From: Variovorax sp. Root411
Lineage (GTDB): Bacteria > Pseudomonadota > Gammaproteobacteria > Burkholderiales > Burkholderiaceae_C
NCBI RefSeq assembly: GCF_001425205.1
Contig: NZ_LMDW01000005.1
Span: 62,001-126,000, forward strand
Length of the DNA: 64,000 nt
Direction: 5' to 3'
The position numbers were made by a program, and so were the translations under genes. Shown here in pieces: positions 18,301 through 27,014 of this stretch; within the stretch, counting starts at the first letter, position 1; each line of letters begins with the position of its first letter. The notes below the pieces were generated by a model. That model was not told the origin of the DNA and did not search any database. It was given only the letters and a program-made list of their open reading frames with translations.

Positions 18301-18918
18301 TCGCTTGTTCACACGATTGTGAAAGGGGAGTTCCCGCAGCTTGGGCTCGGTGACACCGTGCTGCAATCGCTGGTGGATGTGGTGTGGTTCGAATCAGGAA
18401 TCGAGCATAGCCAAGAGCTAACATCGCGGGTTGCGCGGATGGCGGCTACTTCCCCGTCAGCGCTGCTGCAGAAGATCTGGGTTGGCGAAGACTGCCTCGT
18501 GCAGCGTTTTCTATTGCGCCAGCACGTTGACGATCGTGTGTGGCCATGCACGGGCCTCGCGAACGATTTGATTCACATCATTCAAGCGAACGAGCCGGCA
18601 TACGCTTCGCGCTTGTCGGCGGAATTCGGGAAGAGACTGGTGTGGATGCCAACTGCCGGCCAATCGGGACCGCATTCCAAAAATCTGAAGGAAGACGTTG
18701 CCAATGCGCCGCTGCTTGCCGGTTTACTGGCGCAGTTGTGCACAAAGCCGCAGCAATGGCGAACACCCGAGATCATGTCTCGCCTGCTCCGCATCAGGAG
18801 CTTCGATCCGGCGTGGTTTGACGAAAGCTGCCGCATAGGAACCCTCATCGCCCTTTCCCTGACAGCCCCTCAGGCCTCCCACCATCGGCGTGCGCCTCGC
18901 CCGGCCGAAGTCGGTTGA
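15400..18918 (+). CDS. YjiT-like large protein (STY4851/ECs_5259 family)
   Basis: This is a protein of about 1,172 residues. The opening region has the family-like pattern FVLYAAEWWRREYAGGAWRW near residues 65-84, which I recall from the STY4851/ECs_5259 (YjiT) family found in enterobacterial restriction islands. No known catalytic motif is visible, and the rest reads as a mostly soluble multi-domain protein. I chose TTG at 15400 because GGAGGAG lies 8 bases upstream; another TTG at 15355 has no ribosome site. It is immediately followed by the DEAH/DUF1998 helicase, the same partner as in E. coli O157 and Salmonella, so the two probably form a functional unit. The biochemical role is unknown. 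Confidence 0.75.
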   Translation: MQDFTGWVREFLARRGLERPNGQMLFSYRAAKEEYLALRAMFAERITALQGDPWVFKQRAESACFVLYAAEWWRREYAGGAWRWLHILESIAQSPVNLDVLERSAAVEWGLRAWGHLPSGAGKRYLGAIVANGGLPLQLVAKGDGAISRLLIRGTRQAQQFGWDAARLEAFFQAYELELVQHLRDEDIYRLLAMVVTTVLDLRRQYNLAGSADPVGHLDRMRPDWRQAFPMAVDDKSAEPLLVGLVKEAAREMSTAAAYPVIATRTLRESAQNGAFQLVLSLQMPATIALESLAAACDISADSIPQSFSMEAIGSGKLALGEARQLLGAQSQVMLSARTQRVVGQDAAQEHMLVLRSTGEALHEAVGIPGADGLDDFQPWVFAIRQSENVLMGVGSCRVAEERALLAVSAEAQVIADSEDSQATVVGEMQDVQPARRIYEISGSVSIQLDSSRFFVRTKQVAGVAEQLLWRGTRAPYSAGPFPVYQGVPHLCRLTADGLLAPVHPKDIHWVMPMRQGTQVDSPKGHRGPIDAWLVEGGMRVRRFRMALVAQDARVRFRSGDSPREGSVEFKGWGFSQLDTSAELTKRVEVLPDVARWELASETKPPAQIGASVVWPHSTLALRLELPFPSSGGRFLTSNGAQVTKGALLPLKCLPELRAQVFSRNPEAPKRYTLMLELAGTVGGSVVSEHAISLDKQGFGELRLLELESSVRGIMCQSSSLDARLNIRIYQAGSVIAEMRLVRYDAELETKGASMTLSEQCLASHGVQVIEQIVLEAVPLLTSDAGSKLSQSMSDGVPVGSWPVAQLAADRGPWLVYPAVESSLQLRPSLYAGFAIGTQNATSIARLCPLGQAMSSEEASERAIEIEAVVSAMSCDLDHRSWGLVRHHYQQLSHLPLSTLDYWRAIGRDPRACIAAVLKLAGGTQLMDRMRDELGLIWALTPKAVLSEVLALLTKTWARQFNVEEHNSLVHTIVKGEFPQLGLGDTVLQSLVDVVWFESGIEHSQELTSRVARMAATSPSALLQKIWVGEDCLVQRFLLRQHVDDRVWPCTGLANDLIHIIQANEPAYASRLSAEFGKRLVWMPTAGQSGPHSKNLKEDVANAPLLAGLLAQLCTKPQQWRTPEIMSRLLRIRSFDPAWFDESCRIGTLIALSLTAPQASHHRRAPRPAEVG

Positions 18919-18928
18919 CACATACGCA

Positions 18929-21900
18929 ATGCAACTCAGCTATTTTTCCTCTCTTCTCCCTGAACTGAGCACTCGCGCCGCGCGCGCCACGCTGAGCAAG
19001 CTAGGGTTCTCGAATGCGCCGCTCCGGCGCCACCTGCTGGACGAGTTCGCGCAGGGCTACGGTGATTCGGGTTGTTTCCTTGGCGATCCGGTCTTCGAAG
19101 CGACGTTTAGGTGGCAACAAGCCCATGTCACCATGGCCGAGCTGTCCAAGACTCTTCTTCATCCTGATCTGGTTGCAGCGATGGACAAGCCGTGGGGCGA
19201 AAGCGCCAAGGACTACCGGTTTCCCCGAGAAGCTCGGCCGTATACGCACCAACTGGAAGCTTGGCAAGCATTGTTGGGCACGGCGCCTAAGTCGGTGGTA
19301 GTAACAAGCGGCACGGGGTCGGGCAAGACCGAGTGCTTCATGGTTCCGGTCCTTAGCCGACTTGCATCGCTGCGTGCGGAGGAGGGGGCCGTGCAGGGGG
19401 TGCGAGCTCTATTCCTATACCCATTGAACGCCCTGATTCAGAGCCAGCGGGAGCGCTTGCGAGCGTGGACAGGGCCGTTCGGGGGCGATGTCCGATTTTG
19501 CCTCTACAACGGTATGACGCCGGAAGAAGAGAAGGCGGAGAAAGCCAAAAACGCGCCCAACGAGGTTCACGATCGTGCGACGCTACGAGACCGACCACCG
19601 GCTATCCTAGTGACCAATCCGACGATGCTTGAGTACATGCTGGTGCGCGCCCAAGACGCAGCCATCTTGGAAAAGTCGAAGGGCAAGCTTGAGTGGATCG
19701 TTCTTGACGAGGCGCACAACTACATCGGTTCCCAGGCGGCTGAACTCGCACTTCTGCTCCGTCGCGTCCTGCACGCATTTGGGACTGATGCGGACAAGAT
19801 CCGTTTCGTTGCTACCTCTGCAACGATGGGTGCAGGTGATGTTGAAGCGAAGCGGAACTTGCAGGAATTCTTGGCGCGCCTCGCCGGTGTCCACTCAGAC
19901 CGCGTCGTCGTAGTCGAGGGGGAGCGGGAAGTACCTGCCCTGCTTGAGAAGCTAGCCCCGTCATCTTCCGACACTCCTCCGACCTCTATTTCTAGGATGG
20001 AGAGTGCGCAAGAGCGATACGATGCTCTTGCAGCAAACCCGGTGGCGCGGGCGTTGCGCGAGTTGTTCGTCCCGGCGGCGAGCGGCCGGAGCTATCAGCC
20101 TCTGTCTGAGCTGAAATCCAGATTGCGGGCGGACAGCGCGAAGTCGGACAATGAAACCGCGCTTGCATGGGTCGATGCCCTGACGAGCGGCGTCAACGGA
20201 ACAGGCCGTGACGCGTCGCCCTTCCTCCCCCTACGCGCTCACATATTCCACAACACACTCAATGGGCTTTGGGCTTGCTCGAGCGGCGCGTGCGTGAAGC
20301 GCTCCGGCACGAAGCTGGACGACCCAGAGTGGCCGTTCGGGATGGTCTTTACAGACGATCGACGCCGCTGCGAATGTGGCGCACCGGTCTTCCCGCTCGT
20401 ATCCTGCAACGACTGCAATGAGACGTACCTTGAAGCGGAGATCAATTCCCGTGCAGGTCGCAGGTGGTTGCTGCCGCCTTTGCCCAGCGAGGTCGATGAA
20501 TTCCTGCTAGACCGCGATCCGGAGGAACGGGAGAACGAGGCGGAGATGGACGACGCGGACGTTGGAGGCCCCCCCACTTCGGTACTGCGTTCACCGGTGT
20601 TGATCGTGAATGTAGACACCCGTGGGGCCCCGGCACGTCTGAACCCGAGCAGTGCTGAATTGCTTGACAAGCAAGATGAACCCGCGCTTTCCATCCGCGT
20701 TCAAGATCAGGTGACTGTAGAGGGGCGCTTGATCTTGAAGTGCCCATGCTGTGACGGCGACGCTTCTCGCTTGGAGCAGTTTCGCACCCCGAGGATCGGG
20801 GCACCTTTCTTGCTGGGCAACATCATTCCGACTCTGCTGGAGTTCTGCCCTGAAGGGGACAACCCGCTTGACGTTCCGATGCGCGGACGCCGGATGATCA
20901 CGTTCACGGACAGCCGGCAGGGCACCGCTCGAATAGCAGCACAACTTCAGCAAGACTCCGAGAGAAACGGGCTGCGCGCCGCCGTGTACCGGAGGATCGC
21001 TTCCTCTAACGCGGGCGCAGAGGAGTCGAGAGCGCAGATCGAGGCCGATATCCTGGCTCTGAAACCTGCTCTGGGGCAGGTGAAGGGAACGCCCGCGGAG
21101 GCCAGCATCGCGAAGCTAATTGCGCAGCATGAGCAGACTCTGCTGGAGTTGTCTGCCGGCAAACCAGTGCTTTTCAATGACATGGTGGGTTGGCTGTCCA
21201 CACAGGCGCCCGATGTGTCACGCTGGATCTACGGCTTCTACGCCGAGTCAGACCAAGAGTTCAAGCGGGCGGATGGCAAGGAGCAATTGGCGCGCGTCCT
21301 GATGTGCCGCGAGTTCGCACGGCGTCCCAAACGCCAGAACAGCCTGGAGACCATGGGCCTCGTGTCTGTTGCATACCCCAAGCTCTCCAACGTCCGCACG
21401 CTGAAGCCGGCGGTCCAGCTGGCGGGGCTGTCGTTGGTTGAGTGGAAGGATTTCCTCAAGATCAGCCTCGATTTCGTAGTTCGGCAGAGCATGTGCCTAA
21501 TGCTGCCGAGTGCATGGAAGCGTTGGGGCGGCAATCGCGTCTTTGCCAAACAGATGCTGCCCGCTGGCTCCACGGAAAGACCCAATTCTCAGTTGACGAA
21601 GTGGCCACGAGTGTTGCCCGGCGAGCGGCAGAACAAGCTTGTTCGGATCCTCGCTTTCGTGCTCAAGGTGGACCCTGCCACGGAGTCCGGGCGAGATCGC
21701 ATAGACAGCCTGCTGATCGCCGCATGGGAAGATCTCACGCTGACAACGAATCTCCTGCAACTAGGCGGCGGGCAGGGCCGGGCGCTCGACATCGCAGACA
21801 TGGCGTTTCGCACCATCACCGACGCCTGGGTGTGCCCGGTAACGCGCCGCGTCTTGGACTGCACGTTGCGGGGTGTTACTCCGTACTTGCCACAGAAGCA

Positions 21901-24900
21901 GTTGCACGAGGCAGTCGCTCTGTGCAGGCCCGTGCAGTTGCCGGTGTGCGACGTCGCGGCGTTGGACTACGCGAACGACCAGGCAAGAGTTGAGGCGGCC
22001 CGCGAGTGGGTCAATGCGCAAGCGTCACTCACAGACCTGCGCGTGGAAGGCATTTGGTCCAGCATCAATGACAGGGTCGTGGAGGGCGCGGGCTACTTTC
22101 GCGCTGCAGAACACTCCGCCCAGCAAGGCGGCAGCCGGCTGCAGGTCTACGAGGCGCAGTTCAAGCGAGGCGCGATCAACTTGATGAGTTGTTCGACGAC
22201 GATGGAAATGGGGGTGGACATCGGGGGACTGAACACCGTCGCGATGAACAACGTGCCCCCGCATCCTGCGAACTACTTGCAGCGCGCGGGGCGAGCAGGG
22301 CGGCGGGGCGAAACCCGGTCCGTCGCGCTCACCGTCTGCAAGAACAACCCCCACGACCAACACGTTTTCCTGAACACTGCCTGGCCATTTGAGACAAAGC
22401 TCAAATCGCCGGGAATTTCGTTGTCCAGTCCTGTGTTGGTGCAGCGCCATGTGAACTCGATGGTCCTTGCGCAATTTCTCCGACAGCAAGACCGCAAAGG
22501 CAAGCTCGACAAGTTGACCTTGGACTGGTGGATGCTGCCGCGGGGCAGCAGCAGGCAGGAGCGATTCACGGCCTGGTGTGAGTGCTTTGACGCTGCGAAG
22601 CAGGCCGAGCTGGACCAGGGGTTGAGGGAGTTGTCAAGGCGAACGGTGTTTGAGGGAAGGAAGAGCACCGGCGCGCTGGTCGCTGAAACGGGTCGGGCGG
22701 CGGGTGAGCACGCACACGCCTGGAGCCTCGAGTACGACGCGATCGTTCAACAACTCAACGAGTTGTCCAAGAAGGACGAGGAAGATCGGGTGCCCATGCG
22801 GGCCCTCACGGTGCAGAAGACGCGGCTTCTGGACGAATACTTGCTGCGCGAACTGGCAACGAGCGGGTTCCTGCCCGGCTATGGCTTCCCCACCGATATC
22901 ACCACCTTTGAGACGCTTAACAAAGACTCCGTCGAGCTCCAAAAGCACCGAGATGGTGGAGGTCGGGAGGACAACAAGTTCCACCGGCGTGAATTGCCCA
23001 GTCGGGACACCGTTACAGCGCTCCGGGAATACGCGCCGGGCGCAACGGTCGTGATCGATGGGCTGGTATACGAGTCGGCAGGCATTACGCTGAACTGGCA
23101 CGCACCAGCGAGCTTGGACCAAGTAAACGAGTTGCAGAACATCCGGCAGGCGTGGCGGTGCAAGCATTGCGGGGCGAGTGGCACGAGCGTGCTTGCCTCA
23201 CACCTCCGTTACTGCACCGAATGCGGATCTGATCTTGCGGCCGGGGAGCAGACCGGTATGCAGTATTTGGAGCCGGCTGGATTCAGCGTGGATCTTTATG
23301 CTGAAACGCACAACGACATCACGCTTCAAAAATACGTGCCCGTGGAGGCGCCCTGGATCGCGGCGAGCGGTGACTGGATGCCGCTCGTCAATCCGGCATT
23401 GGGCAGTTTCCGGGCTTCGGCACAGGCATCGGTCTTTCATCACTCCTCTGGCTTGTACGGCTCGGGGTATGCGGTGTGCCTGGAGTGTGGGCGGACAGCG
23501 CCCATGGGGGATGCTCAGGACGAGACGGCGACACCGTTCGTCTTTCGTCAACCACATAAGCGGCTGCGCGGTCGTCGCGGACAGGGCGACGATTGGATGT
23601 GTGGGGGCAGCGATAGCGCATTCAAGATAAAGAAGGGCGTGAGGTTCGGCCGCGAATACACCACCGATGTGCTCGAACTCTGCCTGTTTGACGCGGAAGG
23701 CCACGCGCTTATCGACGAGCCCGTCGCGTACACGTTGGCGGTGGCGCTGCGTCGCACCATCGCGGCGCGGCTGGGCATCGCGGAGAGCGAACTCGGTTGC
23801 GACACGAAGCTATTGCGGGACGGGCAGGGGCGGAAGGTCCGGGCGGTGCAGATCTTTGACATGCGCGCGGCCGGGTATTCCAGCCTTGTTGCTCCGGAAC
23901 TCCCCGCCCTTTTGCGAGGCGCACGGGAAGTTCTTGTTTGCGAGCGCTCGTGCGACTGCGCGTGTCAGAGCTGTCTACTCACGTTCGACACGCGATTCAA
24001 AGCGGAGAGCTTGAATCGGCAGGCCGCACTCGAGTTCATCACCCCAAAGTGGACCGATGCGCTCGCGTTGCCGGAAGAGTTGATGCTGTTCGGATCGCTG
24101 TCGCAGTCCGAATACCAGCCGGTAAGAGAAGCCGTGTCGCGGGAACTCAACCGCTCCAATGCGAAGCGGTTGTTTGTGTACGTGGGTGGTGAGATCGCGG
24201 AGTGGGACTTTCCGTCCTCGCCGTTACGCCGAATGTTGCATTGGCTTTCGGCAAAAAGCGACGTGGAGTTGGTCCTCGTCGTGACAACTGTCGGTTTTGA
24301 GGGCCTGAGTGCGGAGAATGCGTCGGTGCTGTCGAGTTTGGAGCAGTTGTGTGGTGTGCGGCTGGTGTGTGGGAACGGCATAGCGCTGCGGGCGCCAGGT
24401 GCCTGCTTGGCAACTGTCGAGTTCGCGGACGGCACATGTCGGTCGTGGGCGACGCAGAGATTGGACGCAAGCCTACCCGCGGCCGGCTGGGGCGAGAGCG
24501 GCGAAGGAGGCGTCATTAGCAGTTTGACCCAGGCGCCCCGTTTGAATGTCGATCCCCTCGTGTTGCCGACCATTTCCGCAGGCGCGCTGGACTCTGTTGG
24601 CATTACGAATGAACTGGACGGAACAGGGGCGGGGTTTGGATCCAGGTTCTGGGGGAAGATGAAGTCGCACCTTCCGCTGACCAAGACGATCACTGCAATC
24701 ACCTACGAAGACCGCTATCTCGCCACACCCATCAGCTGCGCGCTGCTGGTGGAGGCGATATCTGGGCTTAAAGCCATGTACGAGCCGCTGGGTGGGTGGG
24801 CAAATCCGGTAGTCCAAATCATGACGATGCAGATCGAGCAAGGGCATGTGGCGCGGCGTCGGAATCACTGGGCGGGAGATTGGGAGGACTCGGATACGCG

Positions 24901-25231
24901 GGGGGCCGCGGTCGAGGCGGCGTTCGAGTATTGCGGCATTGAGGGGAGGGTGTGGTCGAAGCGGCGTAGCGACACTGTCCACGGTCGATGCCTCACGATC
25001 GATTTCGAGGATGGAAGTGTGAGTACGGTGTGGCTCGATCAGGGCTTCTCGTACTGGACGGTGGCGCAGGCTGCGGCCCGATCCGCCGCAGCGAGCTTTG
25101 ACGCGAACGGACCGGCGACGAGTCTCGGCGAGCAACTCGCGGAGATCAAGACCAGCGTGCAAGGACACGCACTGCCAACACGCCTATTTTTTGAGCACCG
25201 CGCGGAAAAGACTGGCGTTGTTGCGGCTTAG
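18929..25231 (+). CDS. Giant DEAH-box helicase with DUF1998-type C-terminus (DrmA/DrmB-like)
   Basis: This is a protein of about 2,100 residues. SF2 helicase motifs: Walker A GTGSGKT at 128-134, DEAH at 260-263, SAT (VATSATMG) near 300, and motif VI QRAGRAGRRG near 1,118. A zinc-ribbon-like CKHCG/CTECG pair lies near 1,411-1,432. A DUF1998/DrmB-like cysteine cluster (CERSCDCACQSC) lies near 1,673-1,684. The last 400 residues are unassigned. It probably translocates on or remodels foreign DNA. I chose the ATG at 18929 because it follows the upstream stop (18918) by 10 bases; a GTG at 18890 inside the previous gene is possible. Neither start has a strong ribosome site. Confidence 0.82.
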   Translation: MQLSYFSSLLPELSTRAARATLSKLGFSNAPLRRHLLDEFAQGYGDSGCFLGDPVFEATFRWQQAHVTMAELSKTLLHPDLVAAMDKPWGESAKDYRFPREARPYTHQLEAWQALLGTAPKSVVVTSGTGSGKTECFMVPVLSRLASLRAEEGAVQGVRALFLYPLNALIQSQRERLRAWTGPFGGDVRFCLYNGMTPEEEKAEKAKNAPNEVHDRATLRDRPPAILVTNPTMLEYMLVRAQDAAILEKSKGKLEWIVLDEAHNYIGSQAAELALLLRRVLHAFGTDADKIRFVATSATMGAGDVEAKRNLQEFLARLAGVHSDRVVVVEGEREVPALLEKLAPSSSDTPPTSISRMESAQERYDALAANPVARALRELFVPAASGRSYQPLSELKSRLRADSAKSDNETALAWVDALTSGVNGTGRDASPFLPLRAHIFHNTLNGLWACSSGACVKRSGTKLDDPEWPFGMVFTDDRRRCECGAPVFPLVSCNDCNETYLEAEINSRAGRRWLLPPLPSEVDEFLLDRDPEERENEAEMDDADVGGPPTSVLRSPVLIVNVDTRGAPARLNPSSAELLDKQDEPALSIRVQDQVTVEGRLILKCPCCDGDASRLEQFRTPRIGAPFLLGNIIPTLLEFCPEGDNPLDVPMRGRRMITFTDSRQGTARIAAQLQQDSERNGLRAAVYRRIASSNAGAEESRAQIEADILALKPALGQVKGTPAEASIAKLIAQHEQTLLELSAGKPVLFNDMVGWLSTQAPDVSRWIYGFYAESDQEFKRADGKEQLARVLMCREFARRPKRQNSLETMGLVSVAYPKLSNVRTLKPAVQLAGLSLVEWKDFLKISLDFVVRQSMCLMLPSAWKRWGGNRVFAKQMLPAGSTERPNSQLTKWPRVLPGERQNKLVRILAFVLKVDPATESGRDRIDSLLIAAWEDLTLTTNLLQLGGGQGRALDIADMAFRTITDAWVCPVTRRVLDCTLRGVTPYLPQKQLHEAVALCRPVQLPVCDVAALDYANDQARVEAAREWVNAQASLTDLRVEGIWSSINDRVVEGAGYFRAAEHSAQQGGSRLQVYEAQFKRGAINLMSCSTTMEMGVDIGGLNTVAMNNVPPHPANYLQRAGRAGRRGETRSVALTVCKNNPHDQHVFLNTAWPFETKLKSPGISLSSPVLVQRHVNSMVLAQFLRQQDRKGKLDKLTLDWWMLPRGSSRQERFTAWCECFDAAKQAELDQGLRELSRRTVFEGRKSTGALVAETGRAAGEHAHAWSLEYDAIVQQLNELSKKDEEDRVPMRALTVQKTRLLDEYLLRELATSGFLPGYGFPTDITTFETLNKDSVELQKHRDGGGREDNKFHRRELPSRDTVTALREYAPGATVVIDGLVYESAGITLNWHAPASLDQVNELQNIRQAWRCKHCGASGTSVLASHLRYCTECGSDLAAGEQTGMQYLEPAGFSVDLYAETHNDITLQKYVPVEAPWIAASGDWMPLVNPALGSFRASAQASVFHHSSGLYGSGYAVCLECGRTAPMGDAQDETATPFVFRQPHKRLRGRRGQGDDWMCGGSDSAFKIKKGVRFGREYTTDVLELCLFDAEGHALIDEPVAYTLAVALRRTIAARLGIAESELGCDTKLLRDGQGRKVRAVQIFDMRAAGYSSLVAPELPALLRGAREVLVCERSCDCACQSCLLTFDTRFKAESLNRQAALEFITPKWTDALALPEELMLFGSLSQSEYQPVREAVSRELNRSNAKRLFVYVGGEIAEWDFPSSPLRRMLHWLSAKSDVELVLVVTTVGFEGLSAENASVLSSLEQLCGVRLVCGNGIALRAPGACLATVEFADGTCRSWATQRLDASLPAAGWGESGEGGVISSLTQAPRLNVDPLVLPTISAGALDSVGITNELDGTGAGFGSRFWGKMKSHLPLTKTITAITYEDRYLATPISCALLVEAISGLKAMYEPLGGWANPVVQIMTMQIEQGHVARRRNHWAGDWEDSDTRGAAVEAAFEYCGIEGRVWSKRRSDTVHGRCLTIDFEDGSVSTVWLDQGFSYWTVAQAAARSAAASFDANGPATSLGEQLAEIKTSVQGHALPTRLFFEHRAEKTGVVAA

Positions 25232-25249
25232 CTGAATGGATGTGCGCGA

Positions 25250-25483
25250 ATGACGAGTTCGGCGTCGGCTCGGCCAACCCGTCCGCCGCCTAAGGAAATG
25301 CTGATCAATGAGTCGCGGCGGGCACGCCTGCGAGTAGAGGGCGCTCCGATGTCAGGGCAGGCAGAAGCGCGCGTCATTGCAGGTCATGAATACTTCGTTC
25401 GGGGTCGAGCGGTTAGAGTGCCGTCTCCGGAAGAGAGCATGTCAATGGTTGCCGTGTGCGCGGACGTCGGCGATGTCCGCTGA
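25250..25483 (+). CDS. Possible small protein in module A
   Basis: This 77-codon frame starts 18 bases after the helicase stop and overlaps the next start by 11 bases, which fits the operon. The product is basic, with no membrane segment and no motif I recognise (ending MVAVCADVGDVR). The ribosome site is weak. The spacing argues for it; lack of recognisable homology argues against. Confidence 0.35.
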   Translation: MTSSASARPTRPPPKEMLINESRRARLRVEGAPMSGQAEARVIAGHEYFVRGRAVRVPSPEESMSMVAVCADVGDVR

Positions 25484-26615
25484 GTTGTCCCGTCTGCAGA
25501 GCCCCGCCGCTGTCCAGGCAGTGCTGGACGAGTTCGTCCGATTAGGCCGCACTGCTTTCCTGGCCCGCTACGGCTTCGGTAAATCACGCGACTTCATGGT
25601 GCGCGATGCGAAGTCCGGACAGTTGTGCGACTCCAAAGCCGTCGTAGGTGCTGCTTTCGGCCATCAGTTCCCCGAGGAAGGGCCACTCAAGGCTGCCGAC
25701 TTTTCCGGCGGAGAGGCCACCGTTGTGCCCAAGCTCCAGCGCCTGGGCTTCGAGGTGGTGCGCATCGGCGAGGACTGGAGCGCGGCCGAAGTGCAGGTGA
25801 CCGTGGCTTCCTACTTTGAGATGCTGCGGCTCGAGGCGGCCCAGGAGCAGTACACCAAGACCGAGTTCAACGCCCAACTGCGCCAGCAGCTGCGAGGACG
25901 CAGCAAGGGCTCGGTGGAGCTGAAGTTCCAGAACATCAGTGCCGTCCTGCACGGCCTGGAGCTGCCCTTCATCTCCGGCTACAAGCCCCGTGCCAACGCA
26001 CAACTCTTGCTGCGCCAAGCGGTCCAGCAATTCGTGCTGGACTATCCCGATGTCGTGGGCCAAGTGGTCGATGCCATGGAAGAGGTCAAGACACCAGGGG
26101 AGGCTTCCTTCCATGCTTCTGTCGTCGAGCCGCCACCTGTTGAGACGGTTGTTCAGGTGAAAAAGGGCATGCCCAAGCCAAGATTGCCGCGCAAGGTGGA
26201 CTGGGCTCTGCGCGATGAGGCGAACCGCAAGCTCGGCCGCGCTGGCGAGCAGTGGGTGATTGGCTTCGAGCAGCGGCGCCTCAGCGAAGCAGGCTTTCCG
26301 GAGCTCTTTCAGCAGCTGGACTGGATCTCGGAACGGCTCGGAGACGGTGCGGGCTACGACATCCTTTCGCACGAGCGACCCGGTGTGCATCGCTTCATCG
26401 AGGTCAAGACCACCAACGGCGGCCATGCCTCCTCGTTCATCATCAGCCGCAACGAATTGGAGTTTGCTGCCGAGCGGGAGGATGCTTTCCGCCTGTATCG
26501 GGTGTTTCAGTTCCGGGATGAGCCCAAGCTCTACGTCCTCAAAGGCAATCTCGCCGAGCAGTTGCACCTGGAACCCATCGACTACCGCGCTTCCTTCCGT
26601 CGCCTGGTGGCATAG
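25473..26615 (+). CDS. DUF3883 nuclease-like protein with ScoMcrA-like N-terminal domain
   Basis: This is a protein of about 380 residues. Residues 1-90 resemble the N-terminal head domain of ScoMcrA-type modification-dependent nucleases (FLARYGFGKSRDF, then DSKAVVGAAFGHQFP and FSGGEATV). The middle contains a conserved region (RSKGSVELKFQNISAVL, GYKPRANAQ) common in DUF3883 proteins. The C-terminal DUF3883 domain has a PD-(D/E)xK-like core: GYDILS, then FIEVKTT. It probably binds or cuts DNA. I chose the ATG at 25473; the extra 32 residues from an upstream start overlap the small frame before it and look non-homologous. It lies seven bases before the HIT gene. Confidence 0.78.
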   Translation: MSAELSRLQSPAAVQAVLDEFVRLGRTAFLARYGFGKSRDFMVRDAKSGQLCDSKAVVGAAFGHQFPEEGPLKAADFSGGEATVVPKLQRLGFEVVRIGEDWSAAEVQVTVASYFEMLRLEAAQEQYTKTEFNAQLRQQLRGRSKGSVELKFQNISAVLHGLELPFISGYKPRANAQLLLRQAVQQFVLDYPDVVGQVVDAMEEVKTPGEASFHASVVEPPPVETVVQVKKGMPKPRLPRKVDWALRDEANRKLGRAGEQWVIGFEQRRLSEAGFPELFQQLDWISERLGDGAGYDILSHERPGVHRFIEVKTTNGGHASSFIISRNELEFAAEREDAFRLYRVFQFRDEPKLYVLKGNLAEQLHLEPIDYRASFRRLVA

Positions 26616-26621
26616 ACCCGC

Positions 26622-27014
26622 ATGACCAAGAAACCTTGCCCCTTTTGCACCTTGCCCTCAACTCGCGTCCTCGGGCAGAACGAACATGCGGTATGGATTC
26701 GAGATGGTTTTCCTGTCTCACCTGGCCATAGCCTGGTGATTCCCAAGCGTCATGTCGGCTCCTTCTTCGAGATCACGCCGGCGGAGCGGGCTGCGTTGCT
26801 CGAACTGCTGGATCAGGCGAAAGCTGCGGCACAAGCGGAATTTCGTCCAGATGGATTCAACATCGGAATCAACGATGGTCCGGCAGCGGGCCAGACTGTG
26901 CCGCACCTGCACGTCCACCTGATCCCCCGCTTCCAAGGTGATCAGACCGATCCGCGCGGCGGCGTGCGCTGGGTGATCCCGGACAGGGCGGACTACTGGA
27001 GCCCACGAGATTGA
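26622..27014 (+). CDS. HIT-family nucleotide hydrolase/transferase
   Basis: This is a 130-residue protein, full length for the family. It has an N-terminal zinc-type CPFC, the SPGHSLVIPKRH segment, and the catalytic histidine triad HLHVHLIPR near residue 95. HIT proteins act on nucleoside phosphoramidates, dinucleotides or adenylylated molecules. Here it sits between the DUF3883 and HNH genes, with a 7-base gap before and an overlap after, so it is part of the operon. A role in processing a nucleotide signal or adenylylated DNA end is possible but only inferred. Confidence 0.92.
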   Translation: MTKKPCPFCTLPSTRVLGQNEHAVWIRDGFPVSPGHSLVIPKRHVGSFFEITPAERAALLELLDQAKAAAQAEFRPDGFNIGINDGPAAGQTVPHLHVHLIPRFQGDQTDPRGGVRWVIPDRADYWSPRD

